Below are positions 34,924 to 43,286 of a stretch of DNA of 64,000 nt, one piece after another. Each line of letters starts with the position of its first letter. Position 1 is the stretch's first letter. Made by a program: the position numbers and the translations under genes. This stretch comes from Bradyrhizobium ivorense (GTDB taxonomy: Bacteria; Pseudomonadota; Alphaproteobacteria; Rhizobiales; Xanthobacteraceae). The notes below the pieces were generated by a model. The model saw only the letters and a program-made list of their open reading frames with translations. It was not told the DNA's origin and did no database searches. Location: positions 310,001 to 374,000 of the forward strand of contig NZ_CAADFC020000016.1 in the NCBI RefSeq assembly GCF_900696085.1. Direction: 5' to 3'.

Positions 34924-36414
34924 ATGTTGGGGATGAAGAGTGTCGCAAGCGTGATCGGCGCGGATAGTTCATACCGGCTGCTCGACGATATGCCGATCAG
35001 TGTCATGCTCTGCGAGCTGGACAATTTCAAGATCACCTACATCAACGAGTCGACGCGGCAGAATCTGAAGAAGATCGAGCATGTGCTGCCGGTGAAGGTG
35101 GACGCGCTGATCGGACAATCGATCGACATCTTTCACAAGAACCCGCAGCATCAACGCCGGCTGCTGTCCGATCCAAAGAACCTGCCACACAAGGCGCGCA
35201 TCACCATAGGCGGCGAGACGCTCGATCTCACCGTGACGGCGATGACCAACGGGCGCGGCCGCTATGTCGGGCCGATGCTGACCTGGGAGCTTGCGACCGA
35301 GAAGGCGCGGCTCGAAACCCAGACCGAGCGGCTGTTGCAGATGCTCGACAACATGCCGATCAACATCATGATGTGCGATACCGAATTCAACATCACCTAC
35401 ATCAACCAGACCAGCCTCAAGACGCTCGACACCGTGAAGCATTTGCTTCCGGTCGCGCCGGAGAAGATCCTCGGCAACTCGTTCGACATCTTCCACAAGA
35501 ACCCGGCGCATCAGCGCCGCATCGTCGGCGATCCCAGGAACCTGCCGCACGCGGCCAAGATCAAGCTCGGTCCGGAAACGCTCGACCTGCGGGTGTCGGG
35601 GCTCACCGACAAGCGCGGCAAGTATACCGGCGCAATGCTGAGCTGGTCGGTTGTCACAGGCAATGTGAAACTGGCCGACGATTTCGAAAAGGACGTGAAG
35701 GGCCTTGCCGGAATGCTGGCGTCGGCCTCGACACAAATGCAGGGCACGGCCCGGTCACTGACGACGACTGCCGAATTCGTCAATCAGCGCTCGGCGAGCG
35801 CGGCGTCCGCCTCCGAAGAGCTGTCGTCCTCGGTCAACGAGATCAGCCGCCAGGTCGCCGAGGCGAGCCGCATCGCCCGCATGGCGGTCGAGGAAACCGA
35901 GAAGTCCGACAAGCTTGTGGCGGGCCTCGTGACCATGGCGCAGAAGATCGGCGACGTCGTCGCCCTGATCAGCCAGATCGCCGGCCAGACCAATCTGCTC
36001 GCGCTCAACGCAACGATCGAGTCCGCCCGCGCCGGCGAGGCCGGACGCGGATTTGCCGTCGTCGCGTCCGAGGTGAAGGCGCTGGCCAACCAGACCGCCA
36101 AGGCCACCGAAGATATTTCGGCGCAGATCAACGAAATGCAGACCGCGACCGGCAACACCGCCACGGCGCTGAAGGCGATCTCGCAGGTCATCGTGCAGAT
36201 CAGCGAAATCTCGACCGTGATCGCCAGCGCCGTCGAGGAGCAGGCGGCGGCCACCAAGGAGGTCACCGCCAACATCAACGGAACCACCAAGGCGATCGAC
36301 GACGCCAGCAAGGCCGCGGAGAACGTTCTGGCGGCTTCCGGAGAGCTCGCCAGCAACGCGTCCGAACTTGAAGTTCAGGTCGACAAGTTCCTCAAGAACG
36401 TGCGCGCGATGTAA
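34924..36414 (+). CDS. soluble methyl-accepting chemotaxis protein with two PAS-like domains
   Basis: A 496-residue cytoplasmic chemoreceptor; no membrane helix or signal peptide is present. Two PAS-like domains at about 17-125 and 137-243 are clear duplicates, sharing IDIFHKNPQHQRRLL and FDIFHKNPAHQRRIV as well as DPKNLPHKARI and DPRNLPHAAKI. The C-terminal signalling domain has a conserved hairpin tip (QIAGQTNLLALNATIESARA, then GEAGRGFAVVASEVKALANQ) that contacts CheA and CheW. The C-terminal CheR pentapeptide is absent. It likely senses a cytoplasmic cue such as redox or a metabolite; the ligand is unknown. GGAGG precedes the ATG. No che genes are adjacent. Confidence 0.93.
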   Translation: MLGMKSVASVIGADSSYRLLDDMPISVMLCELDNFKITYINESTRQNLKKIEHVLPVKVDALIGQSIDIFHKNPQHQRRLLSDPKNLPHKARITIGGETLDLTVTAMTNGRGRYVGPMLTWELATEKARLETQTERLLQMLDNMPINIMMCDTEFNITYINQTSLKTLDTVKHLLPVAPEKILGNSFDIFHKNPAHQRRIVGDPRNLPHAAKIKLGPETLDLRVSGLTDKRGKYTGAMLSWSVVTGNVKLADDFEKDVKGLAGMLASASTQMQGTARSLTTTAEFVNQRSASAASASEELSSSVNEISRQVAEASRIARMAVEETEKSDKLVAGLVTMAQKIGDVVALISQIAGQTNLLALNATIESARAGEAGRGFAVVASEVKALANQTAKATEDISAQINEMQTATGNTATALKAISQVIVQISEISTVIASAVEEQAAATKEVTANINGTTKAIDDASKAAENVLAASGELASNASELEVQVDKFLKNVRAM

Positions 36415-36425
36415 TGGCTGTCGGC

Positions 36426-36456
36426 ATCGCGCGCTTGCCTATAGCGAGCGCGCGAT
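36426..36456. terminator. bidirectional hairpin between convergent genes
   Basis: ATCGCGCGCT...AGCGCGCGAT, perfect 10-bp arms with an 11-base loop, placed 12 bases after the chemoreceptor stop and running into the last codons of the convergent acyl-CoA dehydrogenase gene. It could end both transcripts; no T-run follows on either side. Confidence 0.55.
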
Positions 36457-37584
36457 CAACAGCTTCATGATCTCGTTGGTGCCGCCGTAGATCTTCTGGA
36501 TCCGGGAATCGATGAACATCCGCGAGATCGGATATTCCTGCATGTAGCCGTAGCCGCCGAACAGCTGCAGGCATTCGTCGGCAGTCTCGACCTGCTTCTG
36601 CGAGCACCACCATTTCGCCATCGACGCCGTCACGGTGTCGAGGTCGCCGGCGACCAAGCGCTCGACGCACCAGTCGACGAAGACGCGGGCGATCATCGCC
36701 TCGGTCTTGCGCTCGGCGAGCTTGAAGGCGGTGTTCTGGAATTCCAGTAGCGGTTTTCCGAACGCGCTGCGCTCCTTGGTGTAGTCGGCCGTGATCCTGA
36801 CCGCGCGCTCCATCGAGGCGACCGCGCCGATCGCGAGCGACAGCCGCTCCTGCGGCAGCTGCTGCATCAGCTGCACGAAGCCGTTGCCCTCGTCGTTGCC
36901 AAGCAGGTTTTCCGGCGGCACCGTGACATTGTCGAAGAACAGCTCCGACGTGTCTGAGGCGTGCAGGCCGATCTTGTCGAGGTTGCGGCCGCGCCGGTAA
37001 CCTTCTGCGCCCGCGGTCTCGACCACGATCAGCGAGATGCCTTTCGAGCCCGCACCGCCGGTGCGCGCCACCACGATGACGAGATCGGCGGCCTGGCCGT
37101 TGGTGATGAAGGTTTTCTGGCCGTTGATGACGTAGCTGTTGCCTTGCTTCTTCGCCGTTGTCTTCACGCTCTGCAGATCTGAACCGGTGCCGGGCTCCGT
37201 CATCGCGATGGCGCCGACCATCTCGCCCGAGGCCATCTTCGGTAGCCAGCGCTGCTTCTGCTCCTCCGAGCCGTAGTTGAGGATGTAGTGCGCGACGATC
37301 GCGCTGTGCACCGACACACCCGTCGTCACCTCCGGCACCGTGCTCTCGATGTCCTCCAGCACCGCGGCATCATAGGCGAAGGTGGCGCCGAGACCGCCAT
37401 AGGCCTCGGGCACGCTCGGCAACAGCGCGCCCATCTCGCCGAGCGCGCGCCAGGCCGAACGATCGACCAGCTTCTGCACGCGCCATTTTTCGGCGTGCGG
37501 CGCCAGATCCTTGGCGAGGAATTTGCGGAACTGGTCGCGGAAGACGTCCAGCTCCTCGGTCATCCAGGACGATCGGTATTGCAT
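36439..37584 (-). CDS. acyl-CoA dehydrogenase
   Basis: A 381-residue acyl-CoA dehydrogenase. The FAD and substrate segments are present: GAIAMTEPGTGSDLQSVKTT in the middle domain, ERLSLAIGAVASMERA, and a C-terminal block with LFGGYGYMQEYPISRMFIDS. The catalytic base is the glutamate in YGGTNEIMK. It introduces the first double bond into an acyl-CoA and passes electrons to ETF. It is the last gene of a minus-strand set (thiolase, two MaoC proteins, SDR, dehydrogenase) that together look like a beta-oxidation-type pathway; a 26-bp-arm palindrome lies between it and the SDR. Confidence 0.93.
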   Translation of the reverse strand: MQYRSSWMTEELDVFRDQFRKFLAKDLAPHAEKWRVQKLVDRSAWRALGEMGALLPSVPEAYGGLGATFAYDAAVLEDIESTVPEVTTGVSVHSAIVAHYILNYGSEEQKQRWLPKMASGEMVGAIAMTEPGTGSDLQSVKTTAKKQGNSYVINGQKTFITNGQAADLVIVVARTGGAGSKGISLIVVETAGAEGYRRGRNLDKIGLHASDTSELFFDNVTVPPENLLGNDEGNGFVQLMQQLPQERLSLAIGAVASMERAVRITADYTKERSAFGKPLLEFQNTAFKLAERKTEAMIARVFVDWCVERLVAGDLDTVTASMAKWWCSQKQVETADECLQLFGGYGYMQEYPISRMFIDSRIQKIYGGTNEIMKLLIARSL

Positions 37585-37630
37585 TCTGGCCTCTTCGTTA
37601 GTCTTATTGCGTCACAGACCGCCGGCATGC

Positions 37631-37777
37631 CGCAGCTCCATCCCCGTCATTGCGAGCGAAGCGAAGCAATCCATGCCACCGCGTATGCGGATCGATGGAT
37701 TGCTTCGTCGCTTCAGCGCAAAATTGCTTTGCAATTTTGTCGCTACTGCTCCTCGCAATGACGGGGATGGAGCTGCG
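37631..37777. repeat. palindromic repeat family B, extended copy with 26-bp arms
   Basis: Outer arms 37631-37656 and 37752-37777 are perfectly complementary over 26 bases (from CGCAGCTCC to GCGAG). The inner part holds GAAGCAATCCAT/ATGGATTGCTTC like the other family B copies, plus CAAAATTGC/GCAATTTTG. It lies between the SDR and acyl-CoA dehydrogenase genes, which read in the same direction. Confidence 0.9.
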
Positions 37778-37811
37778 ACACATCAGTGTAAGCGGTTCAT
37801 GATGCCCTGAG

Positions 37812-38639
37812 CTAGATCAAAAGACCGCCGCCGGCGACGATCACCTGACCGCTGATGTAATTCGATTCCGGCGAGCAGAACAGATAGACCGCGTCCGCCG
37901 CCTCCTCCGGCGTGCCGCCGCGGCCGAGCGGGATCATGCGGCCCATCGCCTCCAACATCTGCGGCTGCACGCCGACCTTGATGTCGCGGCCGGCGACGTC
38001 GATGGTCTTCTGCTGGGTCTCGATCGGCTGGGTCAGGCGGGTGTTGATCAGGCCGAAGGCGACGCAATTGACGTTGACCTTGTAGCGGCCCCACTCCTTG
38101 CACATCGTCCGCGTCAGCCCGATCAGCGACGCTTTTGCCGAGGAATAGCTGGCCTGCCCGGCATTGCCGTAGAGGCCCGCGATCGAGGAGATGTTGACGA
38201 CCTTGCGGAACACCTCGCGCCCCGCCTCGGCCTCCTTCTTGGCCATCACCCGTATCGGCTCGGCCGCCGCGCGCATGATGCGGAACGGGGCGACCAGATG
38301 AACGTCGAGCATGGCCTGGAACTGCTCGTCGGTCATCTTCTGGATCGTCGAGTCCCAGGTGTAGCCGGCATTGTTGACGATGATGTCGAGCCCGCCGAAG
38401 TGTTCGATGGCGCTGCCGACGAACCGATCGGCAAAGCCGGCCTCGGTAACGCTGCCGTTGACCGCGACGGCGTCGCCGCCGGCCGCCTTGATCTCGGCGA
38501 CAACGGCATTGCCCGGCTCGGCATCGAGATCATTGACCACGACGCGCGCGCCCTCGCCCGCCAGCTTCAGTGCAATCGCCCGCCCGATGCCGCGGCCCGA
38601 CCCGGAGACGAGCGCGACTTTGCCTTGCAGTTTCGACAT
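37812..38639 (-). CDS. short-chain dehydrogenase/reductase (FabG-like) of the acyl-CoA locus
   Basis: A 275-residue SDR with the classical cofactor motif GSGRGIGRAIAL at the N-terminus, NNAG at about 88-91, and the catalytic Ser in VVNISSIAGLYGN with Tyr and Lys in ASYSSAKASL. In this context it probably oxidises a 3-hydroxyacyl-CoA to the 3-ketoacyl-CoA that the thiolase then cleaves. CAGGGAGAATTTGA before the ATG supports the start. It lies between two repeat-filled gaps of about 220 bases, yet its strand and probable role tie it to the surrounding operon. Confidence 0.9.
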   Translation of the reverse strand: MSKLQGKVALVSGSGRGIGRAIALKLAGEGARVVVNDLDAEPGNAVVAEIKAAGGDAVAVNGSVTEAGFADRFVGSAIEHFGGLDIIVNNAGYTWDSTIQKMTDEQFQAMLDVHLVAPFRIMRAAAEPIRVMAKKEAEAGREVFRKVVNISSIAGLYGNAGQASYSSAKASLIGLTRTMCKEWGRYKVNVNCVAFGLINTRLTQPIETQQKTIDVAGRDIKVGVQPQMLEAMGRMIPLGRGGTPEEAADAVYLFCSPESNYISGQVIVAGGGLLI

Positions 38640-38684
38640 TCAAATTCTCCCTGAGACAACATGATACCTGCCGGCGCCCTTTCG

Positions 38685-38831
38685 CCTCTCCCCGCCTGCG
38701 GGGAGAGGCCGGAACGCATCGAAGATGCGTTCCGGGTGAGGGGGAGTCTCCGCGAATCCGTCTGTCAGACGCACGTGCGGAGATGGCCCCTCACGCCAAC
38801 CCTCTCCCCGCAAGAGCGGGGCGAGGGAGCG
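38685..38831. repeat. palindromic repeat, family D
   Basis: CCTCTCCCCGCCTGCGGGGA starts the element, with GGAACGCATC/GATGCGTTCC, TCTCCGCGAATCCG and CAACCCTCTCCCCGC following. It contains several nested inverted repeats and fills the gap between the SDR and the MaoC genes. It resembles RIME-like palindromes of rhizobia, from memory. Confidence 0.7.
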
Positions 38832-38858
38832 CATTCCCGTTGCGGTCGCAGCTTCTCC

Positions 38859-39266
38859 CTACAGCGCGATGACCGCTTCCCCGGCGAGCTTCACCTCGCC
38901 GTGCTGATCCTTGGTCGTCAGCGCGAGCTTCGCCCGCTTCTCACCACCCTGCTCCATCAGCTCGGTCACCGTGCCCTCGCAGGTCAGCTTCGCCCCGAGT
39001 TGGGTGATCGCGGCAAACCGCGTCGAGAACGAACGGATGCGCGACGGCGCCACCGCATCGGTCAGCGCCTGGCCGAGATAGCCCATGACGAGCATGCCAT
39101 GCGAGAACACATCGGGAAAACCGGCGGCTTTCGCAAAATCGCTGTCGACATGGATCGGATTGTGATCGCCGGAAGCCCCGCAATACAGCGCGAGGCGGTG
39201 GCGGGTGATCGGCGGAAACTCCTTGTGGACGATGACGTCGCCGACCGCTGGTTTCGCTACGCTCAT
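38859..39266 (-). CDS. MaoC-family enoyl-CoA hydratase
   Basis: A 135-residue hot-dog-fold hydratase. The catalytic hydratase-2 motif is complete, with the Asp and His of YCGASGDHNPIHVDSDFAK, followed by VFSHGMLVMGYLGQAL. It hydrates a trans-2-enoyl-CoA. It overlaps the preceding MaoC-like gene by 4 bases (ATGA), so the two are translated together and probably form a heterodimer or double hot-dog unit, as in split MaoC pairs of sterol and fatty-acid degradation. Confidence 0.9.
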   Translation of the reverse strand: MSVAKPAVGDVIVHKEFPPITRHRLALYCGASGDHNPIHVDSDFAKAAGFPDVFSHGMLVMGYLGQALTDAVAPSRIRSFSTRFAAITQLGAKLTCEGTVTELMEQGGEKRAKLALTTKDQHGEVKLAGEAVIAL

Positions 39267-39718
39267 GACGGCCTCGCATTGCGCACCACGACGGTGCGCG
39301 AGAGGTCGGCGACGTGGACGCCGTCCTGGTTGGTGACCTCGGTTTCGACCACGATCAGCGTCATCGCTCCACCCTTCTTGTCGGTCACGCTGGTGACGCG
39401 CGGCCGGAACGTCAGGGTGTCGCCGACCACGACCGGAGCGCGATAGTCAAAGCGCTGCTCGCCATGCAGCACGCGCGCGAGATCGATGTCGAGCGCGGTC
39501 AGGAACTCGAACGGCACCGTCGCGTCCATCATCTCCAGGCAGAACAGATAGGTCGGCGGCACCGGCGCCGCCGCGAAGCCGGCCGCCTGCGCGGCCGTCT
39601 CGTCGCCATAGATCGGGTTGCTCTCACCGAGCGTGTCGAGGAAGAAGCGCAGGCGTCCCGGCTCGACGCGCGCGGTGACGGGCGTAAAGGTGCGCCCGAC
39701 AGCGGTTTGATCGACCAT
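39263..39718 (-). CDS. MaoC-like partner protein lacking the catalytic histidine
   Basis: A 151-residue hot-dog protein of the N-terminal MaoC dehydratase (FAS1_DH_region) type. The motif position reads LGESNPIYGDETAAQ, so the active-site histidine is replaced by tyrosine and the aspartate is missing. It ends with the 4-base overlap into the catalytic MaoC gene. By analogy with heterodimeric enoyl-CoA hydratases it likely holds the CoA or extends the substrate cleft rather than doing the chemistry. It starts 9 bases after the thiolase stop. Confidence 0.87.
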   Translation of the reverse strand: MVDQTAVGRTFTPVTARVEPGRLRFFLDTLGESNPIYGDETAAQAAGFAAAPVPPTYLFCLEMMDATVPFEFLTALDIDLARVLHGEQRFDYRAPVVVGDTLTFRPRVTSVTDKKGGAMTLIVVETEVTNQDGVHVADLSRTVVVRNARPS

Positions 39719-39727
39719 GGCGCGCCC

Positions 39728-40912
39728 TCAGACGCGTTCGTAGAGCGTGACGACGCAGGCGCCGCCGAGGCCGAGATTGTGCTGCAGGCCGATCCGCGCA
39801 CCCTCCACTTGCGTGGCGGCCGCGGTGCCGCGCAGCTGCCGCGTCAGCTCGTAACACTGCGCAAGGCCGGTGGCGCCGAGCGGATGGCCCTTCGACAGCA
39901 GGCCGCCGGACGGGTTGGTGACGATCCTGCCGCCATAGCTGTTGTCGCCGTCGTCGATGAAGCGCGCCGCCTCGCCCTCGCCGCACAGGCCGAGCCCCTC
40001 ATAGGTGATCAGCTCGTTGTGAGCAAAGCAGTCGTGCAGCTCGACGACGTCGAGATCCTCAGGCCCGATGCCCGCGGTCTCGTAGACCTTCTTCGCCGCG
40101 TCGCGCGCCATGTCGTAGCCGACCACCTGCATCATGTCGTTGGCGCCGAAGGTCGACGGCGTATCGGTCGTCATCGCCTGCGCGGCGATGCGGACCTGCC
40201 TGTTGAGGCCGTGCTGCTCGGCGAATTTCTCCGAGACCAGGATTGCGGCGGCGCCGCCGCAGGTCGGCGGGCACGCCATCAGCCGCGTCATCACGCCGGG
40301 CCAGATCACCTGGTCGTTCATCACGTCGTCGGCGGTGACCTCCTTGCGGAACAGCGCCAGCGGATTGTTCCTGGCGTGACGGCTGGCTTTCGCGCGCACC
40401 TTTGCAAACGCACTCAGCGGCGTGCCGTATTTCTTCATGTGGCTGAGGCCGGCGCCGCCGAAATAGCGCAGCGCCAGCGGCACGCCGGGCGCGTCGACCA
40501 GCTTGTCGGCGGCCGCGTCGAAATCGTCGAACGCGCTGGGACGATCGGTGAAGACGGCCCCTAACGCGCCGGGCTTCATCTGCTCGAAGCCGAGCGCCAT
40601 CACGCAATCGGCCGCGCCCGACTCGATCGCCTGCCGCGCCAGGAACAGCGCGGTCGAGCCGGTCGAGCAGTTGTTGTTGACGTTGACGATCGGGATGCCG
40701 GTCATGCCGACCGGATAGAGCGCGCGCTGGCCGCAGGTGGAGTCGCCATAGACATAGCCGACATAGGCCTGCTGAACCTTGCCGTAGTCGAGGCCGGCGT
40801 CAGTGAGCGCGAGCTTCGCTGCCTCCGCGCCCATCACGTGATACGGCGCATTGGCGCCGGGCTTGACGAACGGGATCATGCCGACCCCGGCAACATAGGC
40901 GCGTGACGTCAT
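39728..40912 (-). CDS. thiolase / lipid-transfer-protein-type acyl-CoA acetyltransferase
   Basis: A 394-residue SCP-x-type thiolase. The reactive cysteine is Cys82 in VNNNCSTGSTAL, the His motif is ELHDCFAHNELI, and the final block has GHPLGATGLAQCYELTRQLR and GLGGACVVTLY. It cleaves a 3-ketoacyl-CoA with CoA. It is the first gene of the minus-strand set with two MaoC proteins, an SDR and an acyl-CoA dehydrogenase. GGGAGGATACGCG before the ATG gives a strong start, and a perfect 16-bp palindrome lies 37 bases upstream, shared with the divergent TetR gene. Confidence 0.92.
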   Translation of the reverse strand: MTSRAYVAGVGMIPFVKPGANAPYHVMGAEAAKLALTDAGLDYGKVQQAYVGYVYGDSTCGQRALYPVGMTGIPIVNVNNNCSTGSTALFLARQAIESGAADCVMALGFEQMKPGALGAVFTDRPSAFDDFDAAADKLVDAPGVPLALRYFGGAGLSHMKKYGTPLSAFAKVRAKASRHARNNPLALFRKEVTADDVMNDQVIWPGVMTRLMACPPTCGGAAAILVSEKFAEQHGLNRQVRIAAQAMTTDTPSTFGANDMMQVVGYDMARDAAKKVYETAGIGPEDLDVVELHDCFAHNELITYEGLGLCGEGEAARFIDDGDNSYGGRIVTNPSGGLLSKGHPLGATGLAQCYELTRQLRGTAAATQVEGARIGLQHNLGLGGACVVTLYERV

Positions 40913-40948
40913 CGCGTATCCTCCCGAAATTTACCCACTGGACTATTT

Positions 40949-40964
40949 ATTACCCATGGGTAAT
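40949..40964. promoter_or_regulatory. candidate TetR operator, perfect 16-bp palindrome
   Basis: ATTACCCATGGGTAAT lies in the 75-base gap between the divergent thiolase operon and the tetR gene. A related half site TTTACCCACTGG lies 18 bases to the left. The position fits an operator by which the TetR protein represses both sides. Confidence 0.7.
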
Positions 40965-40987
40965 ATACGGGCGATTTCACGGAGTCA

Positions 40988-41779
40988 ATGCGACAACGAC
41001 TGCCCATGGACGCCCGCTCCCCCTCCAGCAACGAATCCCCCTGGCTGCCGTTCGAGAGCCGGCGCCGTGCCCGCGACGAGAAGCGCGAGGCGGTGCTGCG
41101 CACGGCGGTCGCGCTGTTCCTGGAGCAGGGCTATCACCGCGCCACCCTCAACGAGGTCGCCAGACGGCTGAACATCACCAAGCCGGCGCTCTACAATTAT
41201 TTCCGCGGCAAGGACGAGATCCTGTTCGAGTGCTGGGCGATCGGCAACGAGCTGGTCGACGAATGCATCGCCGAGACCTCGGCCGGCGGCGGCAGCGGCC
41301 TCGATAAGCTGCGCAAGCTCACGGTGCGCTACGCCGAGCTGATGACCGCCGACTACGGCAAGAGCCTGGTGCGCTTCGATCTCCGCGACCTCAGCGACGA
41401 CAACCGCAAGATCGTGCAGAGCGCGAAGCGGCGGATCGACCGCGCCTTCCGCGACTATATCACGCAGGGCATCGCCGACGGCTCGGTCAAGCCGTGCGAC
41501 CCAAAGCTATCGGCGTTCGCGATCGCCGGCTCGCTGAACTGGATCGGGCACTGGTTCCAGCCGGACGGCGCGCTGAGCGGCCGCGCGGTAGCCGAGGAAT
41601 TCGCGATCCGCCTCACCGAGGGCATCGCCAGGACTTCAAGGAATACGACATCCAAGAAGAAGGCGGACAAATCGCCTCGCAAGGGAAACGCACCAAGGGA
41701 GGAGCAGAGTGAACATCACGCACGGACTGCGGCGCGCGCTGCAGGTCAATCCAAACGGGCTCGCAGTCGTCTGCGGTGA
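40988..41779 (+). CDS. TetR-family regulator of the acyl-CoA locus
   Basis: A TetR-type repressor of up to 263 residues. The N-terminal DNA-binding helix-turn-helix is typical (FLEQGYHRATLNEVARRLNI, then TKPALYNYFRGKDEILFECW), followed by an all-helical ligand domain. The C-terminal 45 residues are highly basic (KKKADKSPRKGNAPREEQSE) and overlap the first 71 bases of the next gene; that tail is unusual for the family. GGAG lies 4 bases before the ATG. Placement next to a palindrome between divergent genes suggests control of both by an acyl-CoA; the ligand is inferred. Confidence 0.88.
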   Translation: MRQRLPMDARSPSSNESPWLPFESRRRARDEKREAVLRTAVALFLEQGYHRATLNEVARRLNITKPALYNYFRGKDEILFECWAIGNELVDECIAETSAGGGSGLDKLRKLTVRYAELMTADYGKSLVRFDLRDLSDDNRKIVQSAKRRIDRAFRDYITQGIADGSVKPCDPKLSAFAIAGSLNWIGHWFQPDGALSGRAVAEEFAIRLTEGIARTSRNTTSKKKADKSPRKGNAPREEQSEHHARTAARAAGQSKRARSRLR

Positions 41780-43265
41780 GCGGCGCCGCAACTGGCGCGA
41801 GGTCGGCGAACGCGTCGCCCGCCTTGCCGCCGCCATTCGCTCGCTCGGCGCCAGGGATGGCGACCGCGTCGCGGTGCTGTCGCTGAACTCCGACCGCTAT
41901 CTCGAGCTCTACCTTGCGGTCGGCTGGGCCGGCGCGGTGATCGTGCCGCTCAACATTCGCTGGAGCCCGATCGAGAACGAAGACGCGCTGCGCGACTGCC
42001 GCGCCGACATCCTGTTCGTCGACAAGGCGTTTGCGCCGGTCGGTGCGACGCTGGCGAAGACCATTCCCGGCCTCAAGCTGGTCTTTGCCGACGATGGCGA
42101 GACGCCCGCCGGCACGGAGAATTACGAGACGCTGATCGCGCGCAGCCAGGCTATGCCGGATGCGATGCGCGGCCGCGACGATCTGGCCGGCATCTTCTAC
42201 ACCGGCGGCACCACCGGCCGTTCCAAGGGCGTGATGCTGAGCCACGGCAATCTGATGGCCAACGCGCTGAACGCGCTCGGCGAAGGCCTGTGGCCGAGCA
42301 GCACGATCTATCTGCACGCGGCGCCGATGTTCCACCTCGCAAATGGCGCGGCGATGTACTCGGTGCTGCTGTCCGGCGGCTCCAACGTCGTGATCCAGGG
42401 CTTCACCCCCGACGGCGTCGCGGCCGCGATCCAGAAGGAGCGCGTCACCGACGTGCTGCTGGTGCCGACCATGATCCAGATGTTCGTCGATCACCCCACC
42501 CTCGGCAATTACGACCTGGCGTCGCTGCGGAGGATCGCCTACGGCGCCTCGGTGATCTCGGATGCCGTGCTGATGCGCGCGATGAAGGCGCTGCCGCATG
42601 TCGAGTTCACCCAGGCCTACGGCATGACCGAGCTGTCGCCGATCGCAACCGTGCTGCACTGGAAGGAGCATATCGGCGACGGCCGCGCCAAGGGCCGGCA
42701 CCGCGGCGCCGGCCGCGCCACGCTTGGCGCCGAAGTGAAGATCGTCGACGCCGAGGACAAGGTGGTGCCGAGGGGCACCGTCGGCGAGATTGCGGTGCGC
42801 GGCGACATGGTGATGATGGGCTATTGGGAGCGGCCGGAAGAGACCGCGCGCGCCGTAATCGACGGCTGGATGCACACCGGCGACGGTGGCTACATGGACG
42901 AGGACGGCTTTATCTATGTCGTCGACCGCGTCAAGGACATGATCATCTCCGGCGGCGAGAACGTGTATTCGGCAGAGGTCGAGAACGCCCTCGCCCAGCA
43001 TCCCGCGGTGGCGCAATGCGCCGTGATCGGCATCCCCAGCGACCGCTGGGGCGAGCAGGTTCACGCCGTCGTGGTGCTGAAGGGCGGCGCCAGCGCCACG
43101 CCGGAGGAGCTGATCGAGCACTGCAAGACGCTGATCGCCGGCTACAAATGCCCGCGCAGCGTCGACATTACCGCGACACCGCTGCCGCTCTCCGGCGCCG
43201 GCAAGATTCTGAAGCGCGAGCTGCGCCGGCCGTATTGGGAGAACCGCGACCGGCGGGTGAGCTGA
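41709..43265 (+). CDS. AMP-dependent acyl-CoA synthetase
   Basis: A 518-residue adenylate-forming enzyme. The P-loop-like motif is AGIFYTGGTTGRSKGVMLSH, the A5 motif is AYGMTELSP, the adenylation motif is GWMHTGDGGYMDEDGFIYVV, and DRVKDMIISGGENVYSAEVE precedes the C-terminal lysine in PLSGAGKILKREL. It activates a carboxylic acid to its CoA ester, feeding the thiolase/dehydrogenase genes on the other strand. The start is a GTG with GGAG just before it and lies inside the tetR tail, so translation is probably coupled. The chain-length or ring specificity cannot be told. Confidence 0.92.
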   Translation: MNITHGLRRALQVNPNGLAVVCGERRRNWREVGERVARLAAAIRSLGARDGDRVAVLSLNSDRYLELYLAVGWAGAVIVPLNIRWSPIENEDALRDCRADILFVDKAFAPVGATLAKTIPGLKLVFADDGETPAGTENYETLIARSQAMPDAMRGRDDLAGIFYTGGTTGRSKGVMLSHGNLMANALNALGEGLWPSSTIYLHAAPMFHLANGAAMYSVLLSGGSNVVIQGFTPDGVAAAIQKERVTDVLLVPTMIQMFVDHPTLGNYDLASLRRIAYGASVISDAVLMRAMKALPHVEFTQAYGMTELSPIATVLHWKEHIGDGRAKGRHRGAGRATLGAEVKIVDAEDKVVPRGTVGEIAVRGDMVMMGYWERPEETARAVIDGWMHTGDGGYMDEDGFIYVVDRVKDMIISGGENVYSAEVENALAQHPAVAQCAVIGIPSDRWGEQVHAVVVLKGGASATPEELIEHCKTLIAGYKCPRSVDITATPLPLSGAGKILKRELRRPYWENRDRRVS

Positions 43266-43286
43266 GGCGGGCAAGCTCTAACCCGC

